A DNA stretch of 55,525 bases. Origin: Thermoplasmata archaeon (GTDB lineage: Archaea; Thermoplasmatota; Thermoplasmata; Thermoplasmatales; Thermoplasmataceae). Of the stretch, positions 38,342 through 47,826 are shown one piece after another. Numbering within the stretch: the stretch's first letter is position 1; every line of letters starts with the position of its first letter. The translations under genes were made by a program, and so were the position numbers. The notes below the pieces were generated by a model. The model ran no database searches. It was not told the DNA's origin and saw nothing but the letters and a program-made list of their open reading frames with translations. The DNA is taken from NCBI GenBank assembly GCA_021806295.1, contig JAJZXS010000015.1, positions 1 through 55,525 on the forward strand, written 5' to 3'.

Positions 38342-39628
38342 ATGATCGAACAGACACTGGATTATCTTTACGGCCTGAAGAGGGAAGGTATAAAGATGGA
38401 CCTCCGGGCAACAAGGGAATTCGCTGAACATCTCGGGAATCCACAGGATAAATTCAAGAGCATTCATATAGCAGGAACAAACGGGAAGGGTTCAATAGCC
38501 TCCTATGTTTACAACATTCTACGGCAGGAAAACAAAACAGGAATGTATACATCTCCACATCTCCTGGATTTTAATGAAAGGATAATCATGGGGACAGAAC
38601 CCATACCGAATCAATATATAATAGACTTTATGAATTCAAACAGGGAATACATAGATGATTTGGCCCTGCATTACAGGAACCCGACATTCTTTGAAACAAC
38701 AACTGTCATGGCCTTCAAATATTTTGCGGATAGCAATGCTGATTATGCGGCTGTAGAGGTCGGACTGGGTGGAAGGCTGGATTCGACAAATATCCTTGTC
38801 CCGGAGGTAAGCATAATTGCACAGATTGGGTATGAACATTACCAGCGCCTGGGCTGTTCCCTTACCTCAATAGCACACGAAAAGGGTGGAATAATAAAAA
38901 ATAACAGGCCGGTGGTGTTGCTGGATGATAAGCCAGAGGTAGTGGCAGAAATCAGAAAAATATCGGATGTCAGGAATTCCAGGCTCATAACTGTAAATAA
39001 TTATTGTTCTGTGTCAGACCTGGAATACAGCCTGGATGGCATGTCATTCCGGATCAAAACACCCCAGGATGAATATCATATTAAAACCTCCAATCTTGGA
39101 ATGTTTCAGGTAAAAAATGTCTGTGCCGCAGTGTCAGCAATGGAAGCGCTTCCTGAGGGAAGTCCGGGGAAATCAGTAATAGAAAATGGAATAATGAACA
39201 GCAGATGGTCATCAAGATTTGAGGTCATAAGCAAGGAACCGCTTATAATAATGGATTCATCCCACAATCCACCTGCTGCAAGCGCACTGGTAGAAACCTT
39301 CCAGAAATTTGTTGACAGGAAACCAACACTGGTAATAGGAATGCTTGATGACAAGGATTACTTTGCATATATGTCAATACTCAGAAAAATTTCTGACACG
39401 GTCATACTGACCACCCCTGATGAGCCTGAGAGATCCATAGACCCCCAAATACTTGGGAAAAACATCGGACATATGTTTCCACATATGAAAGTAATCAGGG
39501 ACCCAATAGAGGCCTATAACTATGCAAAGTCAACTTCAGACTGCATTCTTGTTACCGGTTCAATGTATTTGGTCGGTCTGTTAAAAAAATATCTGAATTC
39601 GTCAGTCAGACCATTTAACGTGGATTAA
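38342..39628 (+). CDS. folC: Mur-ligase-like folylpolyglutamate/dihydrofolate synthase
   Basis: The 428-residue protein has the FolC signature IHIAGTNGKGSIASYV (P-loop), YTSPHLLDFNERI, FETTTVMAF, EVGLGGRLDSTN and, in the second half, IMDSSHNPPAASAL. It adds glutamate to folate-type or archaeal pterin cofactors. In Thermoplasmatales the true acceptor is uncertain because folate-like cofactors vary. Confidence 0.92.
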   Translation: MIEQTLDYLYGLKREGIKMDLRATREFAEHLGNPQDKFKSIHIAGTNGKGSIASYVYNILRQENKTGMYTSPHLLDFNERIIMGTEPIPNQYIIDFMNSNREYIDDLALHYRNPTFFETTTVMAFKYFADSNADYAAVEVGLGGRLDSTNILVPEVSIIAQIGYEHYQRLGCSLTSIAHEKGGIIKNNRPVVLLDDKPEVVAEIRKISDVRNSRLITVNNYCSVSDLEYSLDGMSFRIKTPQDEYHIKTSNLGMFQVKNVCAAVSAMEALPEGSPGKSVIENGIMNSRWSSRFEVISKEPLIIMDSSHNPPAASALVETFQKFVDRKPTLVIGMLDDKDYFAYMSILRKISDTVILTTPDEPERSIDPQILGKNIGHMFPHMKVIRDPIEAYNYAKSTSDCILVTGSMYLVGLLKKYLNSSVRPFNVD

Positions 39629-39711
39629 TCTATCGGTAAAATAGTCAGTAATAAACCAGGTTAAAAAACATATTTGTATATAGAGTATATATGTGCTAAT
39701 TACTGGTAACT

Positions 39712-40980
39712 ATGGACAATCCTTTTATAAAATACAGCAAATCTAACGATTACGTAACCGGCGACCTGAAGAAGCTGAGCAGTTCATATATACCTGATAA
39801 CTTCCCACACAGGGAAAAGCAGATAGATGGAATAGCCAGGGTTATGAGTTCCATAGTTACAGGAGGAATATCCTCAAACCTGCTTCTTTACGGCAAATCC
39901 GGATCCGGTAAAACTTCCTCTGTTCTCTACGTTACCAATATGCTCAAAGAAACCCTGAATGGAAACATCAACATTCTGTATATCAACTGTGAAATTTATG
40001 ATTCACAGTATTCTATTCTTGTATACCTGACAAATGCCATAGACACAGGGGATTCACCTATACCCATACTTGGACTTCCCCAGGACCGGATATACTCTGA
40101 GCTTGTCAAGAGATTAAATAAATCTGGCAGGTATACAGTTATAATACTTGATGAAATAGATAAATTGATCCAGAAAAGCGGAAGTGATGCCCTTTATGTT
40201 TTATTGAAAATTTTAACAGAGAGCAACGCTTCCATGATAGGCATTACCAACGACGCATCCTTTGTCTCTACACTGGATGCCAGGGTCCAGAGCAGGCTGA
40301 ACCAGGAGAGTATCATATTTCCACCATACAATGCCATGGAGCTCCGCGATATATTAAAGTTCAGGGTATCTGGTGTAATTAAGGAGGGTTTTATAACTGA
40401 TGCCGCCATAAATCTTTGTGCTGCCCTTGGTGCACAGGAACATGGGGATGCAAGGAAATCAATTGATTTGTTGAGAATTGCAATAGATTATGCTCTGAAG
40501 GATGGCAAATCATCCATTTCTATTGAGGATGTATACATGGCAAGGGACCGGTTTGAAATGAATGTTCTCAAGGAATCCATAAAAACTCAGCCTATCCATT
40601 CAAAAATGGTGCTGCTCAGTGCATGCCTTACCCAGGAGACCGATGCGGACCTTTCCGTTACTGGTGAAATATATGAAAATTACAGAAATATATGTGCGGA
40701 AATAGGATTCCAGCCACTAACCATGAGGAGGATTTCTGATCTACTTTCTGACCTTGAGGATACAGGCCTGCTCACAACAAATACAAGATCCCTCGGGAGG
40801 TATGGAAGAATGAAATTCATCCGTGTTATGGGGTCTATCCAGAGTATACAGGGATACATACTTGAAGACCCGGCATTTTCAAGTTTTCAGGGTTCAAAAA
40901 TCGTAAGGCAGTCCAAGCTGAGAACAAATTTTGATGCGTATGTGGAAACCTATAAAAATGGAGATTTTGACAGCAAATAA
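39712..40980 (+). CDS. Orc1/Cdc6 replication initiator
   Basis: The 422-residue AAA+ protein has Walker A YGKSGSGKTSS, Walker B ILDEIDKL, a sensor-1-like GITND, the sensor-2 region DARKSIDLLRIA and a C-terminal winged helix (about 325-395). It binds origins and loads MCM. Archaeal cdc6 genes often lie beside an origin, but the 83 bases upstream contain only an AT-rich promoter and no origin-recognition-box repeats that I can recognise. Confidence 0.95.
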   Translation: MDNPFIKYSKSNDYVTGDLKKLSSSYIPDNFPHREKQIDGIARVMSSIVTGGISSNLLLYGKSGSGKTSSVLYVTNMLKETLNGNINILYINCEIYDSQYSILVYLTNAIDTGDSPIPILGLPQDRIYSELVKRLNKSGRYTVIILDEIDKLIQKSGSDALYVLLKILTESNASMIGITNDASFVSTLDARVQSRLNQESIIFPPYNAMELRDILKFRVSGVIKEGFITDAAINLCAALGAQEHGDARKSIDLLRIAIDYALKDGKSSISIEDVYMARDRFEMNVLKESIKTQPIHSKMVLLSACLTQETDADLSVTGEIYENYRNICAEIGFQPLTMRRISDLLSDLEDTGLLTTNTRSLGRYGRMKFIRVMGSIQSIQGYILEDPAFSSFQGSKIVRQSKLRTNFDAYVETYKNGDFDSK

Positions 40981-41020
40981 TAGTTAAAAATATTTAATAA
41001 CGCATTTATAATACAGTATT

Positions 41021-41311
41021 ATGTTTAAGGTATATAAGCTGGCAAAGGCACAGAGAGAAATACTTGATAGTTTGCTCGCAGATGATATAGTAGGCCGCCA
41101 GACTGTAACATATAAGGATGGTGCCAGTTATGGTTTTGATTCCTCATATATAGTCCTCATTGAGGGTTCTGAGGACATATTCAGGAATGTGGATTCAATT
41201 GCGAAGGGAGCATTGGAAGAACTTCCAAAACCGAAGGAAGAAGATATCTACAGGAAGATCAAGGATGAGGAGAATAGTTCCAGGGATGGCCTTGGTTTCA
41301 TTTTTGGATAA
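41021..41311 (+). CDS. Small conserved-looking protein, 96 residues
   Basis: This protein is not recognised. The N-terminal 60 residues look like a compact alpha/beta domain (QTVTYKDGASYGFDSSYIVLIEG), and the C-terminal 35 are charged and end in GLGFIFG. It sits between cdc6 and the UPF0200 kinase gene (2-base gap) in the same direction, so it is probably co-transcribed with the kinase. Confidence 0.7.
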   Translation: MFKVYKLAKAQREILDSLLADDIVGRQTVTYKDGASYGFDSSYIVLIEGSEDIFRNVDSIAKGALEELPKPKEEDIYRKIKDEENSSRDGLGFIFG

Positions 41312-41313
41312 AT

Positions 41314-41880
41314 ATGTTAATAATAACGGGAATGCCTGGATCCGGAAAGGACGAGTTCGTTAAAGTTGCAAGGGAAATGGGGTTCATAGATGCCCATATG
41401 GGAAATACTGTGAAGCAGAATGCTTTGAAGCATAATATTGATATGGATGATAAGAGCATAGGCGCATACGCCACTGAGGAGAGGAAAAAATATGGAATGG
41501 ACATATGGGCAAAAAGAACTGCAGAATTCATATCAAACCCTGATATAACCGTTGTTGATGGCCTGAGAAATGAAGAGGAGCTGGATTATTTTCGAAACAA
41601 CTTCCAGAATATATTTGTAATTGCCGTTTTTGCTAACGAATCGGACCGGCTCGAGAGAATACTCAACAGGGAAAGGGAGGATGACGGGCATGATTATTCT
41701 GGCATGCACCAGCGTGATACAAGAGAGCTGTCCTGGGGAATAGGCAAGGTAATATCGCTTGCAGATTTCATGATTGTAAACGATTCAACACTTGAAGAGT
41801 ACCATAAGAATGTAAGGATGCTGCTTTCTCACATAATAGAAAGACATCCGGAAATAAACCCTAAAAATTCAGGCAGGTAA
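41314..41880 (+). CDS. UPF0200 P-loop nucleotide kinase
   Basis: The 188-residue protein begins with a Walker A (ITGMPGSGKDEF) and shows the UPF0200 features GNTVKQNALKH, WAKRTAEF, VDGLRNEEELDYFR and NREREDDG. The family resembles dephospho-CoA and adenylate kinases; its physiological substrate has not been settled to my knowledge. It overlaps the convergent purQ by 12 bases. Confidence 0.9.
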   Translation: MLIITGMPGSGKDEFVKVAREMGFIDAHMGNTVKQNALKHNIDMDDKSIGAYATEERKKYGMDIWAKRTAEFISNPDITVVDGLRNEEELDYFRNNFQNIFVIAVFANESDRLERILNREREDDGHDYSGMHQRDTRELSWGIGKVISLADFMIVNDSTLEEYHKNVRMLLSHIIERHPEINPKNSGR

Positions 41881-42651
41881 TTTCCTGGTATACTGGTAAA
41901 GAGAATCAAAGAAAAGTTTTCCAGTTCCATCTTCATAGACGTTTCCATCATGCATTAATTGATAGCTGTAATAGACCCTTTCAGGATGCGGCATCAGACC
42001 TATTACATTTCCCGATCTGTTGGATAATGCGGCTATATCCATTATTGATCCATTTGGATTCCATGGATATGAAGAATCTGTACCCTTTTCATTTGTATAC
42101 TGGAAGAGCATCTGGTCATTGTCCAGAACACTGTCCAGTGTTTTATCGCTGTCAAACATGACCTTTCCTTCCATATGTGCTACAGGAACCTGAAATATCC
42201 TATCTGAGAAATATTTCCTGAAAATTTTGTTTCTGGACGTATAGCGGACATATGTATACCTGCATTCAAATCTATTTGAATTATTTACAGCAAGAACCAT
42301 ACTTCTGTTTTTTTTCCCATCAGAGTCCGGCAGCAGCCCCAGTTCACTTAAAACCTGGAACCCATTACATACTCCAATTAAAATTTTGCCGGAATCTATA
42401 AATTTTTCCAGATCATGCATGTGGGGCATAAGCCTTGCTGCAAAGATGGAACCTGCCCTGATGTAATCCCCTGCAGAGAATCCACCGGGGATAAATAAAA
42501 GGTCATAATTCTCAAATCTTTTTTTCCCTATCTCGGAAATATGCACATATTCTGAATCAAAGCCGGATCTTTTCAGGGAATAGAAAGCCTCCTCCTCATT
42601 GTTAGTTCCCTCCATCCTGAGGATGCCGGCCTTTAACTCATTATTTGGCAC
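41869..42651 (-). CDS. purQ: Phosphoribosylformylglycinamidine synthase, glutaminase subunit
   Basis: The 260-residue class-I glutamine amidotransferase has the nucleophile Cys in [16 protein letters not shown], the oxyanion region [15 protein letters not shown] and the catalytic His-Glu in MPHPERV. It supplies ammonia to PurL in purine synthesis. The start is GTG at 42651, inside the end of the L40e gene (11-base overlap), with AAAGGAG at a proper distance. PurL and PurS are not in the window. Confidence 0.94.
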   Translation of the reverse strand: MPNNELKAGILRMEGTNNEEEAFYSLKRSGFDSEYVHISEIGKKRFENYDLLFIPGGFSAGDYIRAGSIFAARLMPHMHDLEKFIDSGKILIGVCNGFQVLSELGLLPDSDGKKNRSMVLAVNNSNRFECRYTYVRYTSRNKIFRKYFSDRIFQVPVAHMEGKVMFDSDKTLDSVLDNDQMLFQYTNEKGTDSSYPWNPNGSIMDIAALSNRSGNVIGLMPHPERVYYSYQLMHDGNVYEDGTGKLFFDSLYQYTRKLPA

Positions 42652-42790
42652 TCTTTCTCTCCTTTGATTTTACTCTTAATCCAGTATACCCACATTTCCT
42701 GCATTTTGTTGCGTTAATTGAATTTCTGGCATAACATCTCATACATATTTTTCGTGTTAGTCTTCTTTCTATTGCTTCTGCGAACGGCAT
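42641..42790 (-). CDS. rpl40e: Ribosomal protein L40e
   Basis: The 49-residue protein [20 protein letters not shown] (first 20 residues) carries a four-cysteine zinc ribbon: CMRC then CRKC with the spacing of archaeal L40e, followed by a basic tail. It is a component of the large ribosomal subunit. The gene is easily missed because of its size. Its end overlaps the purQ start, so the two are coupled. AAAGATAAGGA upstream may serve as Shine-Dalgarno. Confidence 0.95.
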   Translation of the reverse strand: MPFAEAIERRLTRKICMRCYARNSINATKCRKCGYTGLRVKSKERKSAK

Positions 42791-42946
42791 AAAATCACTT
42801 AATCCTTATCTTTAAAGCATATTTTAACTTTGTTGTGTAAGTCTGATTTTATATATTATTGGATTTACCAGAGAAAAATAATAGAATTATCTAAATTTCA
42901 ATAGCATACAAAATAAATATACCTAAATTATATAAAAATTTAAAAT

Positions 42947-44092
42947 TTATCTCTCTATCTTCATTTCAGATTTTGCCCCTTTGTCCTCTATGGTCTGGAA
43001 CTTGGGAGCAAGTTTTTCCAGTATTTTCGGAAGGGCTGTATATTCCATGTCCTCATCTGGAAGCCTGTGTGGCTCAAACACACCCATTCTCCTCATGTAG
43101 TTGGCCATATTCAGCGCTTCTGTCCTCGCATAGTCAAAGGCTACATCATTGAACATATCAACAGGGCCTGAAAGTTTTCCGTCTTTCATGGTGAATCCAA
43201 GTGCAACAACTCTGGGAGGGCCGTCGAATCTGGTCATCTGTGCATTATTAAGCCCAACCGGCATCATGGGGCCATTGAATGATCCCCTCATCCATCCGGA
43301 TACAAGGTATGAATTGGCAAAAGGCTCAAGCGCTTCTCCTGATGCAGGCAAGCCGGACTGTATTCTTACTATGCCTGCAGGATCGTCCTTACCTACATAC
43401 TCACCTGCAATAAATGAAAGTTTGTCAGTTGTTATGACTGCGACATTCTCATCAGGAAGCCTTGTGTGCGTATCCTTTGTAAATACTCTCTTTATAACAT
43501 ACTTGCTTTTTGATCCTATGAAGGCAAGCAGGTCATAGGTATCCTCCGGAAGTGATAAATATATTTTCTTTCCATTATATATATCCCAGACTTCGAATTT
43601 GAATCCCATATGCATATTCGGATCTATTACCAAACCCGGTGTGTTGAACGGGTCTCCGAACATTTTGTATATTGGATAGTTAAATGCTCCAGGTTCTGTT
43701 TTATCCATCATATAAATTATGAATGGCTCAGCCTTTCTGGGCGTAATTTCCAGCTCAGCAACTCCTGGCCCCATCCCTTTGATATTACCTGAAAATGCAT
43801 CCTTCAATAAATCCTGCCCGGCTCCATAGAGCCCTACCTTTTTCGCAACCTCGGTTCCGGCCTTGAAAGCATTCCATGCAAGACCATGGATTTCTTCATT
43901 GTCCGCACCTCTTGTGTGGACCATGGTAATCTGTATATCATCTCCTATATGTGATATGTGGAAATCTGATATCAAACCCTCAGAATGATTTTTTACATAA
44001 CTCTCCACTGCGTCAACTACTGGTTGGTACACAACTGTATGTCCAGGCAGGCTGCCTATATCTGCCTTGATATGTGAAATTGTTGTTTTCAT
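42947..44092 (-). CDS. fbp: Fructose-1,6-bisphosphate aldolase/phosphatase
   Basis: The 381-residue protein is the archaeal type V bifunctional enzyme. Features are the N-terminal ADIGSLPGHT, HIGDDIQITM, HGLAWNAFKAGTEVAKK and the loop GEYVGKDDPAGIVRIQ, which carries the Tyr and Schiff-base Lys followed by the metal-binding Asp pair. It makes fructose 6-phosphate from triose phosphates in gluconeogenesis, upstream of the transketolase/transaldolase operon of this window. Confidence 0.95.
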   Translation of the reverse strand: MKTTISHIKADIGSLPGHTVVYQPVVDAVESYVKNHSEGLISDFHISHIGDDIQITMVHTRGADNEEIHGLAWNAFKAGTEVAKKVGLYGAGQDLLKDAFSGNIKGMGPGVAELEITPRKAEPFIIYMMDKTEPGAFNYPIYKMFGDPFNTPGLVIDPNMHMGFKFEVWDIYNGKKIYLSLPEDTYDLLAFIGSKSKYVIKRVFTKDTHTRLPDENVAVITTDKLSFIAGEYVGKDDPAGIVRIQSGLPASGEALEPFANSYLVSGWMRGSFNGPMMPVGLNNAQMTRFDGPPRVVALGFTMKDGKLSGPVDMFNDVAFDYARTEALNMANYMRRMGVFEPHRLPDEDMEYTALPKILEKLAPKFQTIEDKGAKSEMKIER

Positions 44093-44235
44093 AATTTATC
44101 TATATTCTTTATAACTATTAAATTTTATGTTATAATTAATGGTAATCTATTGACAATTACAATGATAGGCATATTTTGTGCATTCTATAAAAAGATATTC
44201 AGTTAAACGAAATTAAAAAAACAAATGTTTATATA

Positions 44236-45228
44236 TTATATCTCTCTTGCGCGATTGACTGTGAGTGCTACTGCAGCTTCTTTTATTAATCTGGCAGATA
44301 TCCCCTGTACAAAGGTATTTCCAACAGTTCCGAAATAATTTTTGCCCACGCGCATTATATTGGCAAAATTACTGGGTCTGAATTGCTTTCTGAAACCCAT
44401 GGCATTTTCCATGGCGGTTATGCCGGAAGACCTTGCAATTATGGCAGACATTGGAACGAAGCCTCCGTTTTCAACGGACATTGTATCTCCTGCAGCGTAA
44501 ACATCTGGGTAATCCAGGGACTGCAGATATGAGTTTACGGCAACTCTGGAATTTTTAGTAGTGATGTCCTGCACGGTCTCCGGAAGATTTCCTGTAAAAC
44601 CACCAGCGAACAGCGTAAGATCGGATTCATAGCTTTTTCCAGCTGTAATTACCCTATCTTTCCTTACCTCCTCAACCGGACTTTCCAGTTCTATGTCCAC
44701 TCCAGAACTGGATAGCAGTTCAGAGGCCGTTTTTGCAAACTTTGAGGGCAGTCCTCCAAGAATCTGTTTTCCGCCCTCCAGTACCGTAACCCTGTTTCCA
44801 CCGATGGCGCCTGCCAGTTCCACTCCAAGATAACCGCCTCCTATGATTACTATATGCTTTTTATGCACCATTTCATTTCTGAGGGCCATGGCATCTGCAT
44901 ATCCTGAAAATCCATGGACATACTTAGATCCTTTTATAAAACTGTAATCCTGTGAATGCCCCAGCGCAATTATCAGCCTATCATAATTAATATCCTTATT
45001 ACGAAGGTGTACTTTTCTATTTTCAAAGTCAATGCTTTGTACACTGCCTGTATAATCAAGAGACCTCGGTATAAGAGGATAATCTGGGCTTTTGCCGGAT
45101 ATAACATCGATAATCCTCGGTGCCATGGTAAGATAAGGATTTTCATCGATCAGCAAGCCACGCCTGTTTCTCCATTTTGCAGAGATGCCGGCAATTCCCC
45201 CACCAAGAATAATTATCCTCTCCACCAT
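44236..45228 (-). CDS. FAD-dependent NADH dehydrogenase (NDH-2/SQR-like)
   Basis: The 330-residue flavoprotein has the N-terminal FAD motif IIILGGGIAGISAKW, the NAD motif VIIGGGYLGVELAGAIGG and the second FAD motif DVYAAGDT. It is shorter than typical NDH-2 (about 400), with a compact first Rossmann unit. It lacks the cysteine pair of disulfide reductases, which favours an NDH-2-like or sulfide:quinone-type enzyme at the membrane surface. The exact donor is not determined. Confidence 0.85.
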   Translation of the reverse strand: MVERIIILGGGIAGISAKWRNRRGLLIDENPYLTMAPRIIDVISGKSPDYPLIPRSLDYTGSVQSIDFENRKVHLRNKDINYDRLIIALGHSQDYSFIKGSKYVHGFSGYADAMALRNEMVHKKHIVIIGGGYLGVELAGAIGGNRVTVLEGGKQILGGLPSKFAKTASELLSSSGVDIELESPVEEVRKDRVITAGKSYESDLTLFAGGFTGNLPETVQDITTKNSRVAVNSYLQSLDYPDVYAAGDTMSVENGGFVPMSAIIARSSGITAMENAMGFRKQFRPSNFANIMRVGKNYFGTVGNTFVQGISARLIKEAAVALTVNRAREI

Positions 45229-45370
45229 TTATTTCCAGTGGTGATACAACATCCTTTTATTAATTTTCCCAGGGTTACCTTAGATAAGTCTAGCAGATAA
45301 AACTTTCCCTGCAGGCAATAAGTACCTGCCTTAATGTCATTGATTAAATATAATGAAATAATAAGTTATA

Positions 45371-46435
45371 ATGGATGAAAACGATTTGAATGAGTTAAAA
45401 AATATCTTTTCTTACCTTTTAGACTCGTTTTCATATGAAGTGGAAAGGGACATAAAGGCAGGCCGCATAGAAGAAATTACCAGAAAACTAGAAAAAGATA
45501 AAAAATCCATAGAAGAAATGAAAAGCAAAATAAAGGAAGATATAGACCAATTTGTTATAAATTATAAAGATTTTGGGGTATATGAAGCCAATATAATGGA
45601 ATCTATAAATACATACACGGAGCAGTTCTTTACAAGGAATTCGCATGAAGCACTCTCAGAGATAGCTGACCTGAAATCAGGCATGGAAAAGGATGTGGAA
45701 AATGGCACCAGGGTAATGGAGGCATTTCTCTCTCTAAATCCATTTACCGTATTAAATTCAGACATCAAAATTACTGTGGACGAAAACAGGATAGAAATTC
45801 TGGAATCCATAAATTCCAGCTATGGCATTGCATATGCCTTCCTTTTAAATCCCGAGGAAAGCCAGTTTATGAAAAATCCATTTTTCGCATCTCTTTACAA
45901 TGGAATAAGGATTCCTGTAGCAGTAAATGGAGAAGATGTGATTTATGAGAGCCTTGATGGATATCACCTGACATCTGGCTATATAAATGGTAACAAATTT
46001 GAATGCAGCTTTATCAGGTCAAGGGAACAGAAGACCTTTAATTTCAGAATTGAGAAAGGATCTCCTGTTACTGACATAGAGTTCAACAATGCAGGAAATA
46101 TTGTAAAAGTAACAGAAGACCAGGAGCTGTTAAAGCATTTAGATTTGAAAATACTCATGGATGCCCTCGAAAAACTCTTTAATGAAATTACGGGCCTTCA
46201 GCAGAAAAAGAAGAAGCTTGTTTCACTGAAAATGGACGAAACTGAACTCCTTAACAGCATGGATTTTGGCAGGGTATTTTACAGAATAATAGAATCCAGT
46301 AACATAAAGTCGCTTGTAAATTCCCTTCCCGAAAAATCCTCAAACAGGGATGAACTGTCCAAGGAATTCATTACCCAGAGGGTACACACAATTGGCAGGG
46401 ATCAGGATTATATTATTTCAACTCTTTTTGGATGA
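45371..46435 (+). CDS. Coiled-coil protein of unknown function, 354 residues
   Basis: I do not recognise it. The N-terminal part (about 20-120) and a later part (about 255-290) are Lys/Glu-rich helices with heptad character. A beta-rich central part (about 125-250) lies between them. There is no signal or membrane segment. It ends inside the cbiF gene in convergent orientation (18-base overlap) and is divergent from the NDH-2-like gene. A structural or scaffold role is only a guess. Confidence 0.65.
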   Translation: MDENDLNELKNIFSYLLDSFSYEVERDIKAGRIEEITRKLEKDKKSIEEMKSKIKEDIDQFVINYKDFGVYEANIMESINTYTEQFFTRNSHEALSEIADLKSGMEKDVENGTRVMEAFLSLNPFTVLNSDIKITVDENRIEILESINSSYGIAYAFLLNPEESQFMKNPFFASLYNGIRIPVAVNGEDVIYESLDGYHLTSGYINGNKFECSFIRSREQKTFNFRIEKGSPVTDIEFNNAGNIVKVTEDQELLKHLDLKILMDALEKLFNEITGLQQKKKKLVSLKMDETELLNSMDFGRVFYRIIESSNIKSLVNSLPEKSSNRDELSKEFITQRVHTIGRDQDYIISTLFG

Positions 46436-47182
46436 TTTCCTGAATAAATGTGTGAAATCCGGATTATAAAGATAAGATTTTTTATTTGAATAGTATGAGA
46501 TATTGCCACCTACCATTATTAGCGCCTGCCTATTTATCTTATTTTCAAACATGGCATGTTCCAGATTTCCCACAGTGGATAATATTATTTTTTCATCCGG
46601 CCATGACACCCTGTATGCTATTATTGCACGATCCTCCTGAGAATATCCTGCGCTGATTAGCTTTTCGCTTACCTTTCTGGCATTTGAAGCACTGAGGAAT
46701 ATGGCCAGTGATGTTTTGTGGGCTGCCAGCAACTCCAGATCCTCCTTTTCAAAATGTTCTGTTCTTCTTGGAACCCGGGTAAGTATGACAGACTGTGTTG
46801 TACCGGGGGCTGTTAGTTCAAGCCCCATGCTCGCCGCTGCTGCGAAGACCGAGCTGATACCAGGAATTATCTCGAATTCCATGCTATTTTCCCTGAAAAA
46901 TTGCATTTCATCGTTAATTGCACCGTATACTGATGGGTCACCACTGTGCAGCCTGGCAATTTCCTTTCCCTCATCATAATATTTTTTAACAGTTTCATTA
47001 ATTTCATCTATGTTCATGGTTGACGTTTTTATTATTTTCTCTGCCCTGCTGTCCTGAAACACCTCAGGATTCACAAGTGAATCAGCATAAATTATAACAT
47101 CTGACAGATCTATAAGCCTTTTTGCTTTTACAGTAAGAAGTTCCGGGTCTCCCGGGCCTGCACCTATTATGTGTATCGTTTT
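46418..47182 (-). CDS. cbiF: Precorrin-4 C11-methyltransferase (CbiF), start unresolved
   Basis: The frame encodes a complete CbiF from the SAM-binding IGAGPGDPELLTV through LHSGDPSVYGAI and IIPGISSVFAAAASMG to the stop at 46418. The N-terminus is a problem. The frame is open to about 47205 but holds no ATG, GTG or TTG before the SAM-binding motif. The first in-frame GTG (47074) would remove that motif. A GTG in the next frame at the end of cbiL (GTGATAAAACG) would fit if one A were added. Either a base is missing, or a rare start coupled to cbiL termination is used. It is the last gene of the corrin operon. Confidence 0.85.
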   Translation of the reverse strand, partial: KTIHIIGAGPGDPELLTVKAKRLIDLSDVIIYADSLVNPEVFQDSRAEKIIKTSTMNIDEINETVKKYYDEGKEIARLHSGDPSVYGAINDEMQFFRENSMEFEIIPGISSVFAAAASMGLELTAPGTTQSVILTRVPRRTEHFEKEDLELLAAHKTSLAIFLSASNARKVSEKLISAGYSQEDRAIIAYRVSWPDEKIILSTVGNLEHAMFENKINRQALIMVGGNISYYSNKKSYLYNPDFTHLFRKSSKKS

Positions 47183-47826
47183 ATCACCACTATAGTCATA
47201 TAGTCCCTTATATCTTCAATATTATTATAAATTCTTTCCTGATCCGTTGATACGTAACTCATGATAAAATAATCCTTTATTCCATGTTTGATTATAATAT
47301 CCTTAATAATGTCCTTTGCCCTTATGGCCTTGAATATAACTGTATTCTGCATGGACATTATCCTGTTCTCCATGTACCTGTAATCATTTATGGCCGGAAT
47401 TATCTGGAGCGGCTCATCCTTTGTTGCCAGTATAATTTTCATGGCAGCCGAAATCCCATTCATTGAACTTATTCCAGGAATTATTGTATATTCAATATCC
47501 AGAAATGGGATTATATCGAGAAATGTACTGTATAACATGGGTTCTCCCTCTACAGCATACACAGATTTTACATTACTGTAATATGCCTCCGTTATCGTAT
47601 TTCCATATCCTGCACAGAGCTCTTTTAACTTTTCACTGCCTATGGGAAATTCCATGGGTCTGAGTTTTTTTCTATCGATTCCAAGGGCTAACAGTATATT
47701 TTCTGCCGAATTCAGGGATGTTTTTGGGTAAAATATAATATCAGCATCCTTCAGGGTTTTATACCCCTTCATTGTTACCAGTTCAGGATCCCCGGGCCCG
47801 AGGCCGACTACTGTGAACCTACTCAT
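47167..47826 (-). CDS. cbiL: Precorrin-2 / cobalt-factor II C20-methyltransferase
   Basis: The 219-residue protein has the tetrapyrrole methylase fold: VVGLGPGDPELVTMKG at the start, EGEPMLYSTF, which is characteristic of CbiL/CobI, and IIPGISSMNGISA. It methylates C20 of the corrin precursor. Its start overlaps the CbiE-CbiT gene by 8 bases, and its end overlaps the beginning of the cbiF reading frame. Confidence 0.92.
   Translation of the reverse strand: MSRFTVVGLGPGDPELVTMKGYKTLKDADIIFYPKTSLNSAENILLALGIDRKKLRPMEFPIGSEKLKELCAGYGNTITEAYYSNVKSVYAVEGEPMLYSTFLDIIPFLDIEYTIIPGISSMNGISAAMKIILATKDEPLQIIPAINDYRYMENRIMSMQNTVIFKAIRAKDIIKDIIIKHGIKDYFIMSYVSTDQERIYNNIEDIRDYMTIVVIKRYT

Noticed and set aside
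39629-39711. Replication origin next to the Orc1/Cdc6 gene
   Set aside because: Only 83 AT-rich bases are present and no repeated origin-recognition boxes are recognisable.
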